The notes below the pieces were generated by a model. That model saw nothing but the letters and a program-made list of their open reading frames with translations, had not been told where the DNA came from and did not search any database. The position numbers and the translations under genes are program-made. A stretch of DNA of 64,000 nucleotides from Fasciola hepatica (lineage: Eukaryota; Platyhelminthes; Trematoda; Plagiorchiida; Fasciolidae): positions 2,926,501 to 2,990,500 of the forward strand of contig CANUEZ040000165.1 in the NCBI GenBank assembly GCA_948099385.1. The letters are read 5' to 3'. Positions 43,004 to 52,829 of the stretch are shown piece after piece (position 1 is the first letter of the stretch; each line of letters starts with the position of its first letter).

Positions 43004-45410
43004 TGCCCTCGCCACTCCCGTTCGCAGCAGTAAAGGTTCCGACATTGTAGTGCTAGCTGGTGACTTCAATGCACAAGTTGGCAAACTCAGTGTGTCAGAA
43101 GCCTGTTTAGGTGGGCGTTGTGCTTTACCCGCTGAGCGTACAGATAACGGGGATAGGCTTCTCCAACTTTGTGCAGACAATCGATTGTTCTTGTCTAGCA
43201 CGAATTTCCGACACAGCTCGCGTCGCACAGCGACATGGCGCTCTAACTCTACAGGTACTTTGAGTCAAATTGATCATATTGCCGTAAGCTACCGGTGGCG
43301 CAGTTCTGTTCACAACTGTAGATCTTACTGGTCCACGTACGTAGAGTCGGACCATGTATTAGTTTTAATGCGATTATCTCTCCAGCTCCATAGTCATCGT
43401 CGCAAACCACAAACCCGATTAGCCGTGCAACGTTTGTGTGATCCAGAAGTTTGCACTCGTTATGAGCAGAAGTTAGCACATGAGCTAGGATCCACGGAGA
43501 ACAGTAATGTAGATGAGCATTGGGCTCATATCAAACAAGCGATGCACGTGGCAGCAGGTTTCGCCTGTGGTCCTCGATCCGTTGTCCATCAAAGACACTG
43601 GATCTCGCAAGAGTCGCTGAGTATAATGGAGCAAAAGCGTCAGATCTCGAACCGTAAGGAGATGAATAAGATGCGGAGAAAGCTGCAAAGACAAGTTACG
43701 CAAAGCCTTAAGAAGGATCGCGAAAATTGGTGGGTCAATGTAGCCGAAGAAATGGAAGTGGCAGCTGCTTCAGGTAACAGTCAAAGACTGTTCAAACTTA
43801 TTCGTGACACCGGTGGACGGCGAACCCAGGTCAGTGAAGCGATTTGCAATAGGAATGGAGAACCCATCCATAACAAACAGCAAAGGCTTGACCGATGGGC
43901 CGAGTACTTCAAGGAACAGTTTAGCTGGCCGCACGCTAGTGTAGTTACTCCCGTGTCAACAACTGTGACTCCTTGGGTGGTATCACTTGAGCCCCCATCA
44001 GAAGTAGAAGTAGAGTCATGTATTCGATTACTAAGGCCGGGGAAAGCGGCAGGTCCCGAAGAACTTCCTCCAGTTCTTTTCAAACTGGGTGGTGAGGCGT
44101 TGATAAAATCACTAACCGCCTTGCTCCGTGACATTTGGAAGAAGGAGCGTATTCCGTTAATATGGAGCGAGTCATTGATTGTTCCCATCTTCAAGAAGGG
44201 AATACGCAATGACTGCAGTATTCATCGTGGGATTAGCTTAATCCCGATAGTCACCAAAGTATTAGCTTCGATTTTGCTGCACCGTCTTACACCCGCTCGC
44301 GAGAGGAATGTCCGCGAACAGCAGGCTGGATTCCGCCCAGGTCGAGGATGCACCGACCAGATTTTTACTCTTCGCCGACTACTTGAAACGCGTCACACGC
44401 ACCGCCGACCAACAATAATGCTTTTCTTAGACCTGAAAGGCGCTTTCGATTCAGTTGATCGAACATCGCTTTTCAGTACTCTTCATCGAAAAGGTATGCC
44501 CCAGAAGTTCGTGAACCCAATGAGATCATTGTATTCTCATATTTCTGGCCGCGTAAGGGTTCACGATGAACTATCCGGTCGGTTCGAAACGACCAGTGGT
44601 GTTCGACAGGGATGCCCTTTGTCTCCATTCCTGTTCAACTTCGTCATGGACGAAATAATGGAGAGTGCGCTGCAAAATCTTCAGGATGTAGGCGTCGAAC
44701 TAGGAGACAGTGAAAAGCTATGTGACCTAGATTACGCAGACGACGTTGTCTGCTTGTTCGAATGCACGGAACATGCTCAGCGTGCACTAGATAATCTCGC
44801 AAGAGCTGTAGCTCCATTCGGCATGCGCTTTGCACCTTCAAAGTGCAAGGTGATGTTACAAGACTGGACGTCAACGATTCCGAGCTTGATGCTCGATGGG
44901 GAGGTGCTGTCAGTTGTCGACCACTTCGCCTACCTCGGTAGCTGCGTGACGACGGATGGGAGCACAGTAGTAGAGGTGAGTACGCGGATATCCAAAGCTC
45001 GAGCAGCGTACGCTGGACTGAAGCACTTGTGGCGCCGATCCGATATTTCACTGAAGTTGAAAGGTCGTGTATACTGTGCTGCAGTGCGTTCAGTTTTGTT
45101 GTATGGTTGCGAAAATTGGAATCTGCGTGCTGAAGATATTCGTCGTCTTGAGGTTTTCGACCATCGATGTTTACGTAGTATCGCTAGGATTGGGTGGAAT
45201 AGCCGAGTAAGTAACGATGATGTCAGAAAGCGAGTATTGGGTACTAATTCAGAGAACGTTTTGTCACAGCGTATCCAACTTAGTAGACTTCGTTGGTTGG
45301 GACACGTGTTACGTATGGCAAACACACGTCTACCGTACCGTGTCCTATTCTCCGCCCCTCCCAGGGAGTGGAAGAGACCACGTGGAGGTCAACAGATGAC
45401 GTGGCAATGA
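42993..45410 (+). CDS. RTE endonuclease C-terminal part and reverse transcriptase
   Basis: 805 codons. Endonuclease end: GDFNAQVG (residues 24-31), SQIDHIAVS and ESDHVLV (about 118). A basic, coiled-coil-prone linker with RKEMNKMRRKLQRQ lies near residue 220. RT: FKKGIRNDCSIHRGISLIPI (about 405), QAGFRPGRGCTDQIFTLRR (about 445), FLDLKGAFDSVDR (478), VRQGCPLSPFLFNF (538), LDYADDVVCLFE (YADD at 581-584, intact). The C-terminal block is [24 protein letters not shown]. It ends at a TGA where sister copies have CGA (MTWQRG). All RT catalytic residues are present. The first ATG shown is only the first in this frame after the frameshift, not a real start. Confidence 0.9.
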   Translation: MSSDALATPVRSSKGSDIVVLAGDFNAQVGKLSVSEACLGGRCALPAERTDNGDRLLQLCADNRLFLSSTNFRHSSRRTATWRSNSTGTLSQIDHIAVSYRWRSSVHNCRSYWSTYVESDHVLVLMRLSLQLHSHRRKPQTRLAVQRLCDPEVCTRYEQKLAHELGSTENSNVDEHWAHIKQAMHVAAGFACGPRSVVHQRHWISQESLSIMEQKRQISNRKEMNKMRRKLQRQVTQSLKKDRENWWVNVAEEMEVAAASGNSQRLFKLIRDTGGRRTQVSEAICNRNGEPIHNKQQRLDRWAEYFKEQFSWPHASVVTPVSTTVTPWVVSLEPPSEVEVESCIRLLRPGKAAGPEELPPVLFKLGGEALIKSLTALLRDIWKKERIPLIWSESLIVPIFKKGIRNDCSIHRGISLIPIVTKVLASILLHRLTPARERNVREQQAGFRPGRGCTDQIFTLRRLLETRHTHRRPTIMLFLDLKGAFDSVDRTSLFSTLHRKGMPQKFVNPMRSLYSHISGRVRVHDELSGRFETTSGVRQGCPLSPFLFNFVMDEIMESALQNLQDVGVELGDSEKLCDLDYADDVVCLFECTEHAQRALDNLARAVAPFGMRFAPSKCKVMLQDWTSTIPSLMLDGEVLSVVDHFAYLGSCVTTDGSTVVEVSTRISKARAAYAGLKHLWRRSDISLKLKGRVYCAAVRSVLLYGCENWNLRAEDIRRLEVFDHRCLRSIARIGWNSRVSNDDVRKRVLGTNSENVLSQRIQLSRLRWLGHVLRMANTRLPYRVLFSAPPREWKRPRGGQQMTWQ

Positions 45411-45782
45411 GGAATGAGAAAATGTACAGCAGACTTAGGAAAAGTAGGTGCTTCACGTCTTCGTGGTTGGGGTCCAAAAGATCAATCAACCAGTTGGTTG
45501 GAGACACTGAAGGATATGGCTGCGAACCGCGAACAGTGGCGATCGTGTTGTCACTTTCTATCGATTCAGAATGTTTGATCGGTGTACGTTTGTACAGTTA
45601 GACTGTGTATTCCGTGTGCTGGCTACTAGGGCATTCTTTTCTTTTCCCACCCATGTAGGTCCACTCCCTGTCCATCTTGTATATTCATACTTTTTAATTC
45701 AACGTGCAATATGGTGAGAAAGGCAGTGGTCAGTGGGGCTTGCCCTACTGTTTAACGCTGTACGATGATGATGATGATGATG

Positions 45783-48700
45783 ACAAAGATCGGCACCCAC
45801 TACTGTGACTTTGGTAATTTCTTCTAGTTTTGTTACACAAATGGATTTGTTCCTTCAGTTAGCTGAAAAAGAAGTAGAAGCGCTCTTCTCATCGTCCAGG
45901 CGAGACAACCATGGCGTCAGCCTTCCATCACACTTAGTGCCTCAGACCGTAGGCACGAACACAGGATACTGAGAATCCTGGATTAAACCACGACTTCTCC
46001 CTACTCCTCAGTATTCTACTTCCGTGAATAACTCGCCCCACTTAGCATCCAGCATTTTTTTCAAATGTCTTACACATTGTGCGCTAATTATCTCTTCCGT
46101 TAGTCTACTCCACATTTCCGCTACTATATTGCTGAAGAAGTTCGCTCGCACATTTAGCCTAGAGTGTGGCTTCTACAATTTTCCTCTCGTTCCGTGATCA
46201 GTGGCCTGTTCAAATAAATACTCTGTACTTATGCCCGATAAACCTTCAGGATTTTAAGCGCTTCAATAAGGTCTCCTCTGAGTCTTTTTTCTCAGGTGAG
46301 AAGAGTTTCATATCCTGCAGTCGTTGCTCATACGATCTCCCTCGTTGTCCTTCAACTATCTGAGTAGCTAGTCCCCGGACCTTTTCTAGGCAGGCTGTAT
46401 CCTTTTTCAAAAAAGTGCTCAAGCCTGTACACAATGTTCTAGAAGTAACATCACTACTGCCTTGTACATAGGTGTGAACACTTCTACCGATCTGCAAGAA
46501 AGTGCTGAGCGCAGCCGAAAGAGCTCACGCTTTGCCTTGTGAGCAGTCAACTTGCACCGTTCAGCACACATGAAGTCAGCAGTCATTTGGACACTCAAGT
46601 CCCTTGTTGACTGTGTCGTCTCAACTGTGAATGGTCCATTTTCGCCCGTGATTGTTACTCCCATTGAAGCTCTGGTTAGAAGATGACTCTTGTTTTCGTT
46701 TAAGGGCATATCCCATTTCTTTGTCCAGCTAACTACCTGCGTAAGGTCCCTTGCTAATTTATCGCGATCTCCTGACCCCACGAATTTTACATCGTCTGCA
46801 AAAATGAAACACGGTAGTGATAATCCTCTCACTAAACCGTTTATGTACAGAAAAAGTGGTGGGCCTAAACCTGACCCTTGAGGTAATCCACTGGTTACTT
46901 CTGCTGCCTTTGACCTGCAGGTTCCCACTCTACCATGGAACGTCCTGTACGTCAGGAGGGCTGATACCCACTTGTGTATTTTCCCTTCCAACTCAAACAT
47001 CTATAGTTTCTCCAGCAATGGGCGGCGGTTGACCGAATCAAAAGCCTTGCTGATGTCTGTGTAGCAAACTTCGACCATCTTGTCCTCATCAAGCTGGCTT
47101 GTGGCTTCTTCTAGGGGTACTATAAGGTTCGAAGGACAGGATCTACCCTTCAAAAACCCGTGCTGTGCCTTACAGAGCAACTTGCGGCTCAGTAGATATT
47201 TACATATACGTTGCGCGCCAGTCGTTTTAAACACTTGCAGAGAAAGCATGTGAGGATTACATGACGGTAGTTTTCTTTATCTGACAGTGACTCTCCCTTG
47301 TGGATAGCCAAAACTGTGGCTAACTTCCAGTCCAACGGAAACACCCCTTGGCCAAGTGTGGCACAGTATAGACGGCAGACCTGTCCACTGATCATGGCAG
47401 CCAATGGCTGTACGATAGCTGGGTGTATACCATCAGGCCCCGCCGACTTGTGTATGCTAAGTCCTTCCAATGATTTCTCTGTCTTCCGTTCCCCAATTCG
47501 CAGGTGGGAAAGGATAGGAGCAACCACTTGCGTTTCGGTCGATTTCTGTTGTCCTCCATCACTCCCATGTACACCCTCGAAGTAAAGGCCTAAAGCGTCG
47601 ACTGTGCTCTGATCATTACATATTTCACCCCCATCCCTAAAGACCGGAGGTCCCACTCCATTCCTAAGCGAAGCCTTTGAATGGACATATCTATAGCAAA
47701 TTGTTGGGTTTTGTTTAACTTCCCTGGCTCGTGTCAGTTCAAATGCCCTCTTTGCCCCTCGTCGGATTTGTACGGCCGAGTTTCTATCCTCTTAGCACCG
47801 TAATTAGGCTCTTCCGCTACCGGTGGCCTTAAAGATCCGCCAGTTTTGTCCCTCTTTTGCCTGCTCGTCGAACCGCCGGCGTTCACCAAGCTGGCTTGCC
47901 TTTATTTTTGCACTCCTGGAGTTGGGCAAAACTGCCCTGCTGCTTCAGAAGATTTCGCTTGATCCTCTGCCACATTTCCTCGACTCCAGCTTCCTTACCC
48001 TCTATCCCCGGTCTAGCTCTTCAGCCTTGGTCCTGAGTTTCCCTATGTTTATTCCCCAAAAATCTCTACATAATTTTCCTACGGCTTTCGCATGCCTGAG
48101 ACAAAGGGAAAACGCGATGGTGACGCGATCACTTCTGCCCAAAGGTGTCAGTAAATCTAACCCGTCTATGTCGTTTTCATGCCTTGTGATCACTAAGTCA
48201 AGGAGCTAAGGCTACTGTCCAGATCTGTACCTTGTATTCCTTCCAATGTGGTGAATCAGAACTCGGCTTTGCAGGGGATTTGCAACATTCAGTCCCCCTG
48301 TTAGTCTCTCTACCCGAGTCCCCCTCGCTTTCGTACTGCTCATCCCTTCTACATCCGTGAAGGGGACTTTAGAAAGTTCCTTTTCATCTGGAGTGCTACA
48401 GCCTTCTCTGATTCTCAAACTCTTGCTTACTTTCAGTCAATTCGCGTATGTTGACGAACTGGAAAGCCAGCTTGGCGGCGGTCTTGCAATGAAAGCACCC
48501 CCGTTCAATCCACTTGTTTTGGCAATACGTCGAGTAACGATCCTCTGAGATCCCTGAGCACTTTCCACGTGCCCATCGCTGGCACGCGTCGCGCGCGATC
48601 CCATTACGCACTCGCTTCGAACAGGCTTTAGACTGTAACGCGCTCAGACATCGCCACTTCCACCTTTGTCGGTGTAGGTGTTGATGTTTGCTTATGCACT
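45783..48700 (-). mobile_element. CR1 copy split by the RTE, internally deleted
   Basis: Minus strand. PHD-finger start of ORF1 (48,430-48,640: ACSKRVRNGIARDACQRWAR, then GKCSGISEDRYSTY; compare the intact ORF1 at 53,900). Then a jump straight to the end of the endonuclease (48,212-48,418, NTRYRSGQ; 48,002-48,193, PLGRSDRVTI). Then RT: SAGPDGIHPAIVQPLAAMIS (47,430), HGFLKGRSCPSNLI and TDISKAFDSVNRR (47,010-47,140), SGLPQGSGLGPPLFLYINGL and FADDVKFVG (46,780-46,890). Then the ACLEKVRGLATQIVEGQRG end (46,340). Most of ORF1 and the nuclease N terminus are missing. Its 3' end continues at 42,290-42,380. Confidence 0.9.
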
Positions 48701-48998
48701 TACTGAGCCCCGGCTCATCGAGTTTTCTTTCTGTCGTTGCATATCGTGCACGTGAAACCCCCATGGAAGACACTGCATACCGCATATTACAAGACAAGCA
48801 AGAGAAAATCCCAGCATGGTTTAAAAGGAACAGAAAATGGTGCACTGACACTGACTCTCCAAAAACGAGCAAGAGAAACTGGTTCTTTGATGACCGAGAA
48901 CCACCCAAAAATTTCGAGTCTGAGATATGTGCGTCGGTTAGCTGTTTCAACACAATGTAATAGCTCCAAAACAGTGGACACCTCCGTTATAACAATTC

Positions 48999-49141
48999 GT
49001 TTTTACATATGTATACATATATATATATATACATGTACATAAATATATATGTGTATGTATGTGTATAGAAACATATACATATATACAGCCCAGTCCTGTA
49101 GGACGTTCGTCGAGCGATGGCCGGAAACGTTAGCATTTATG

Positions 49142-49185
<44 letters not shown>

Positions 49186-49205
49186 TATACATATGTATGT
49201 ATGTA
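48999..49205. repeat. TA/ATGT-type microsatellite pair
   Basis: Two AT-rich tandem tracts (about 49,003-49,085 and 49,141-49,205, mostly TA with ATGT units) flank a 55-bp unique stretch around CCAGTCCTGTAGGACG, which contains the hairpin GTCCTGTAGGAC. The long Tyr-Ile frames here are not genes. Confidence 0.9.
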
Positions 49206-49330
49206 TGACGATGCAGCCTAGTAACCCAAGTCCTAATGTAGACTACTTAAGGTAGCAGACCTATAAGTCAGCCGTTAGACTACAGGTCACACGCATCGTG
49301 AACCCCGAAAGGGCGTAGCGCAGACGACAG

Positions 49331-49604
49331 TTCAGTTCAGTTCAGTTCAGTTCAGTTCAGTTCAGTTCAGTTCAGTTCAGTTTGCACAGGACTTGGTGTG
49401 GCTAGAGCCAATCGTGTGTCCAGATAGTTGTGTTGTCGGCGCGTTTCCGTAGCTCCCAACACTGCGTGATTTTCTTTTTCTGAAAGGCAGAAATTTTGTG
49501 CAGTATCAGCCCTGGCAGAGTAAGGTGGAAACAATAAGTAAATTGCATCTGACCCTAAAAGCTGCTTAGCCTAACTCGGGGTATACCGCCACCCAACATA
49601 GGTC
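49331..49604 (-). mobile_element. 5'-truncated CR1-like copy (274 bp), family of 54,293
   Basis: Ten perfect TTCAG units (49,331-49,380) followed by 224 bp almost identical to 54,314-54,537 (about three differences). This is only the 3' untranslated end of the family. Its 5' break abuts the short TTCAG tail of the complete CR1 at 49,606. Confidence 0.9.
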
Positions 49605-49901
49605 TAGTTCAGTTCAGTTCAGTCTGCACAGGACAGGTAATGGCCACGGCCAATCGAGCGTCCAGAATTCCTTCGATGGTATGCACACCAGTTATGCACC
49701 CACCACTGCCGAGTGTATTTCGTCGAATCCCCGCTAAAAATGAGAGGGAAACGGAAACGGAAAACCTCATCGCACATCAACTGCGAGAGACATTATGCAT
49801 CGTGAGCGTTCACTGAGACAGTATGCAATGAGGGAAAAAGTCTGCTAAAACATACTTCAGAAGGACCTCAGTGCTTCCCGTCATCCATCTAGTTGATATT
49901 C

Positions 49902-52829
49902 TCAAGGCTCACTACAAGAAAAGATCTCGTACCACTTGCGATCAAGGGCACATTTGAAGGATTGGACTGTCTGCAGATCTACCATTTCACCAGGCAGACC
50001 GTTCCAACTGTTCACAACCCTGTTGCTGAAGAAGTGCGATCTTGCCATCAACCTAGATCTGGCTTTTATCAACTTCTTTTCGTGTCCCCTTGTTCTGGAG
50101 TCTACGGCCAATTGGAATAGACTATCTGGTCTGAGGCCAGAAAAGCCCTTCATTACCTTGAACGTTTCTATGAGATCTCCTCGACTTCTCCTCCTTTCCA
50201 ACGAGAAGAGATTCAGGTCACAGAGTCTCTGCTCGTAAGTCTTACCCCTCTGCCCTTCAACCATCCGCGTGGCGAGACGTTGGACTTTCTCTAGGCAGGC
50301 GGCATCCTTTTTGTAGAAGGGTGACCAAGCCTGCACACTGCCTTCTAAGTGAGGTCGTACTATAGCCATGTAAATAGGTACGAATACCTCCGGCTTCCGG
50401 CAAGACAAAGCCGATCGCAGTCTAAAGAGCTCCCCACGAGCCTTATGCGCAGCCGCGTTGCACTGCTCCGACCATTTGAAGTCACTTTTCATGATGATCC
50501 CCAGGTCTTTAACCCTACTGGCTGCCTCTACGGTGAACAGCCCTTGATCATGAGCGACAGTTAGGCTCTCTGTTGCCCTTGACAACAAATGGCTTTTTTG
50601 AGCGTTTAGAGGTAAGTCCCATTTGTATGCCCAGTTTAGGACGGTGCCTATTTCCCTGCCCAAGTCCGCCCTACCCTTAGATCCAACAATCTTCACATCA
50701 TCCGCAAAAATAAAGCTGGGCGATTGAAGAGTGGATGCTAGGTCATTAATAAATAACAAGAATAGGACCGGGCCTAGGACGGATCCCTGAGGTACACCAC
50801 TGGTGACGTTCACCAAACTGGAGCACCTGTCCCCCACTTTGACATAAAGCGTCCTGTGGGAGAGGAAGTCCTCCAGCCACCTATATACTGGCCCACCTAT
50901 CCCGAAAGTCTCCATCTTGCATAGCAAAAGACGATGATTAACGGAGTCGAACGCCTTGCTAAAGTCGAGGTAACATACCTCAACGTGCTTACCTTCGTCC
51001 AGTCGTCGAGTTACTTCATCTAAGAAGCACAGGAGATTGGTCAGGCAAGATCTATTTTTCAGGAATCCATGCTGCGCCGGGCTTAGCATGGAGTGCTGCA
51101 GTAAGTGCTGGCAGATATGGGCACGGATGATGTTCTCGAGAACTTTACAGAGAATGCTAGTTAGGCTTACCGGCCTGTAGTTCTGCACATCCGACTTAGG
51201 CCCACTCTTATGTATTGCCACGACTGCCGCGACTTTCCAGTCCTGAGGCAGCTTTCCCTGGTCCAACGTGGATCTATACAATCTGCATACCGATGGAGCT
51301 ATGATATCCGCCAACGGCTTGATGATAGCTGGATGAATGCCATCTTGGCCCGCTGACTTGTGGCTGTTTAACTCCTGTAGGTACTTACGCACGCATTCCT
51401 CTGAAAGATCTAGCTCGTTTAACTGAGGAGGATGTATCAGCGCCAGATCTACTAGTACCCCACTATCTATCCTATGTACACTACCAAAGTATTCCCCCAG
51501 GGCGTCTGCTTTGCCCTGGTCGTCAGTGACAATACCATATTCTCTAGTGGATAGCGGACCTACGGCATTTCTTGTTGAGCCTTTAGATTGTACATAGCTG
51601 TAGAACTTCTTCGGCTGTTGTCTTACAGACTGGGCCAGTTTCAGCTCAAATTCCCGTTTAGAAGTTCTCAAAAGGCTTACAGTCTCGTTTCTCAGCTTCG
51701 TATAGCGATTCCAGGCTAGCTGGCTGCCGGAAGCTTTGTACTGGTTCCAATAGCGGTTTCTACGTCTGATGGCCTTGGCTATTGCAGCCTTCCACCACAT
51801 GGGCTTGCCCTCCCCACTCCTTCGTTTTAGGGGTGCGAACTCTTCCTGTAGGGCAGTCAGGGATCCTTTTATGGCCTGCCAGCGCTCCTCCACAGTAGCC
51901 TCCTCTGGTGCGTCCCAGGTCAAACCCATCGCCCTATTACGAAGCCTATCTATGTCCATACTACCGAAATTCCTAATCAGCCTTGAGGGTACCTTCGGTT
52001 GCCGCATGCATAGAACTATTTTGACACACACGTGGTCACTCTTTCCCAGCGGTGCACAATAATGCAGTCCAGCCACATCGTTGGGGAAGTTCGTTATAGC
52101 TAGATCCAGCAGGGATGGAACGCATCCAGTCCTATATCTGGTATTCTCCCTAATATGCTGATGCAACGCATTGTCATGCAGCCATTCTAAGTAGCTTTGC
52201 TCCTCCGATCCCGGCACGCAGACCTCAGCCACCCAGTCGATGTGCGGAAGATTGAAGTCACCCACTATGAGGGTCTTTTGTGCGTCCTTAACTAGTTCAG
52301 TCAAAGTCCGCAGCAAGCAAACGTCCTCTTCGTGGTTTGTGCTTGGTGCCCTGTAGACACAGACGACGTTAACCCTTCTGCCTGGAAGGATGATCGTAAC
52401 GGCGCATAGCTGGATATTGCGAGTGCACATCTTGGTCTGGGACTCAAGGTGGTTTGTACCTGACCTAACGAGGATGGCTACTCCACCACCAAGGCAATCT
52501 TGTTCCCGATCCTGCCTGTAGGCTGCAAAACTGTTACTTATTAGGCCTGGCACATGGTCTTCTTCAGAAAGCCACGTTTCCGTGACGGCAACTATTGATG
52601 CTTTCTGTTCGTCAGCGGTTTTGGCAAGTTCCGCCCATTTGTTTCTAATACTACACGCGTTAGTATATAACACCACCGCGTTTGCTCCGTCGCCTAGGTG
52701 TCTATTTTCATTCATTCCTGACTGTTTCTCAGGCGCAACGCCTGAGATGATGGCACGTTTTTTGCTTCGGATGTCCCCACTGGGGTGCATGAAGCCGGCT
52801 GATGGTCCAGAATTTCTGACGACTCCCAA
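49902..52829 (-). CDS. CR1 ORF2: endonuclease-reverse transcriptase
   Basis: 975 codons, uninterrupted. Apurinic-like endonuclease: VLYTNACSIRNKWAEL (about 55), AVTETWLSEED (catalytic E), VYRAPSTNHE, IVGDFNLPHIDW (about 190), GKSDHVCVKIV (about 262). RT: SAGQDGIHPAIIKPLADIIA (about 490), YRPVSLTSILCKVLE, QHGFLKNRSCLTNLL, CYLDFSKAFDSVNHR (about 617), GVPQGSVLGPVLFLLFINDL (about 673), FIFADDVKIVG (FADD at about 708). C-terminal region: ACLEKVQRLATRMVEGQRG and NRVVNSWNGLP. All catalytic residues expected of both domains are present. The first ATG lies inside ORF1, which it overlaps by 118 nt in another frame; later in-frame ATGs (residues 14 and 39) are alternatives, so translation could restart near the ORF1 stop. 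Confidence 0.93.
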   Translation of the reverse strand: MGVVRNSGPSAGFMHPSGDIRSKKRAIISGVAPEKQSGMNENRHLGDGANAVVLYTNACSIRNKWAELAKTADEQKASIVAVTETWLSEEDHVPGLISNSFAAYRQDREQDCLGGGVAILVRSGTNHLESQTKMCTRNIQLCAVTIILPGRRVNVVCVYRAPSTNHEEDVCLLRTLTELVKDAQKTLIVGDFNLPHIDWVAEVCVPGSEEQSYLEWLHDNALHQHIRENTRYRTGCVPSLLDLAITNFPNDVAGLHYCAPLGKSDHVCVKIVLCMRQPKVPSRLIRNFGSMDIDRLRNRAMGLTWDAPEEATVEERWQAIKGSLTALQEEFAPLKRRSGEGKPMWWKAAIAKAIRRRNRYWNQYKASGSQLAWNRYTKLRNETVSLLRTSKREFELKLAQSVRQQPKKFYSYVQSKGSTRNAVGPLSTREYGIVTDDQGKADALGEYFGSVHRIDSGVLVDLALIHPPQLNELDLSEECVRKYLQELNSHKSAGQDGIHPAIIKPLADIIAPSVCRLYRSTLDQGKLPQDWKVAAVVAIHKSGPKSDVQNYRPVSLTSILCKVLENIIRAHICQHLLQHSMLSPAQHGFLKNRSCLTNLLCFLDEVTRRLDEGKHVEVCYLDFSKAFDSVNHRLLLCKMETFGIGGPVYRWLEDFLSHRTLYVKVGDRCSSLVNVTSGVPQGSVLGPVLFLLFINDLASTLQSPSFIFADDVKIVGSKGRADLGREIGTVLNWAYKWDLPLNAQKSHLLSRATESLTVAHDQGLFTVEAASRVKDLGIIMKSDFKWSEQCNAAAHKARGELFRLRSALSCRKPEVFVPIYMAIVRPHLEGSVQAWSPFYKKDAACLEKVQRLATRMVEGQRGKTYEQRLCDLNLFSLERRRSRGDLIETFKVMKGFSGLRPDSLFQLAVDSRTRGHEKKLIKARSRLMARSHFFSNRVVNSWNGLPGEMVDLQTVQSFKCALDRKWYEIFSCSEP

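Larger units (their letters stand above)
42381..45782 (+). mobile_element. Near full-length RTE retrotransposon
   Basis: A 3.4-kb RTE-clade LINE. It is flanked by the 11-bp duplication ACAAAGATCGG (42,370-42,380 and 45,783-45,793) and ends in a GAT repeat (from about 45,764), as RTE elements typically end in short tandem repeats. One ORF encodes endonuclease and RT. Two lesions are visible: a 2-bp deletion near 43,001 and a CGA-to-TGA stop at 45,408. The remaining C terminus runs in frame to a stop at 45,576. It is the youngest and most complete RTE in the window. Confidence 0.95.

Noticed and set aside
44644..45325. Minus-strand frames of 131-135 codons inside the RTE ORF
   Set aside because: Shadows of the 805-codon RT frame on the plus strand, without motifs of their own.
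49085..49145. Hammerhead-ribozyme-like stretch with GGAAACG near CCTGTAGGACG
   Set aside because: The required CTGATGA core element is absent on either strand nearby; only the GAAAC-like part and a small hairpin are present.
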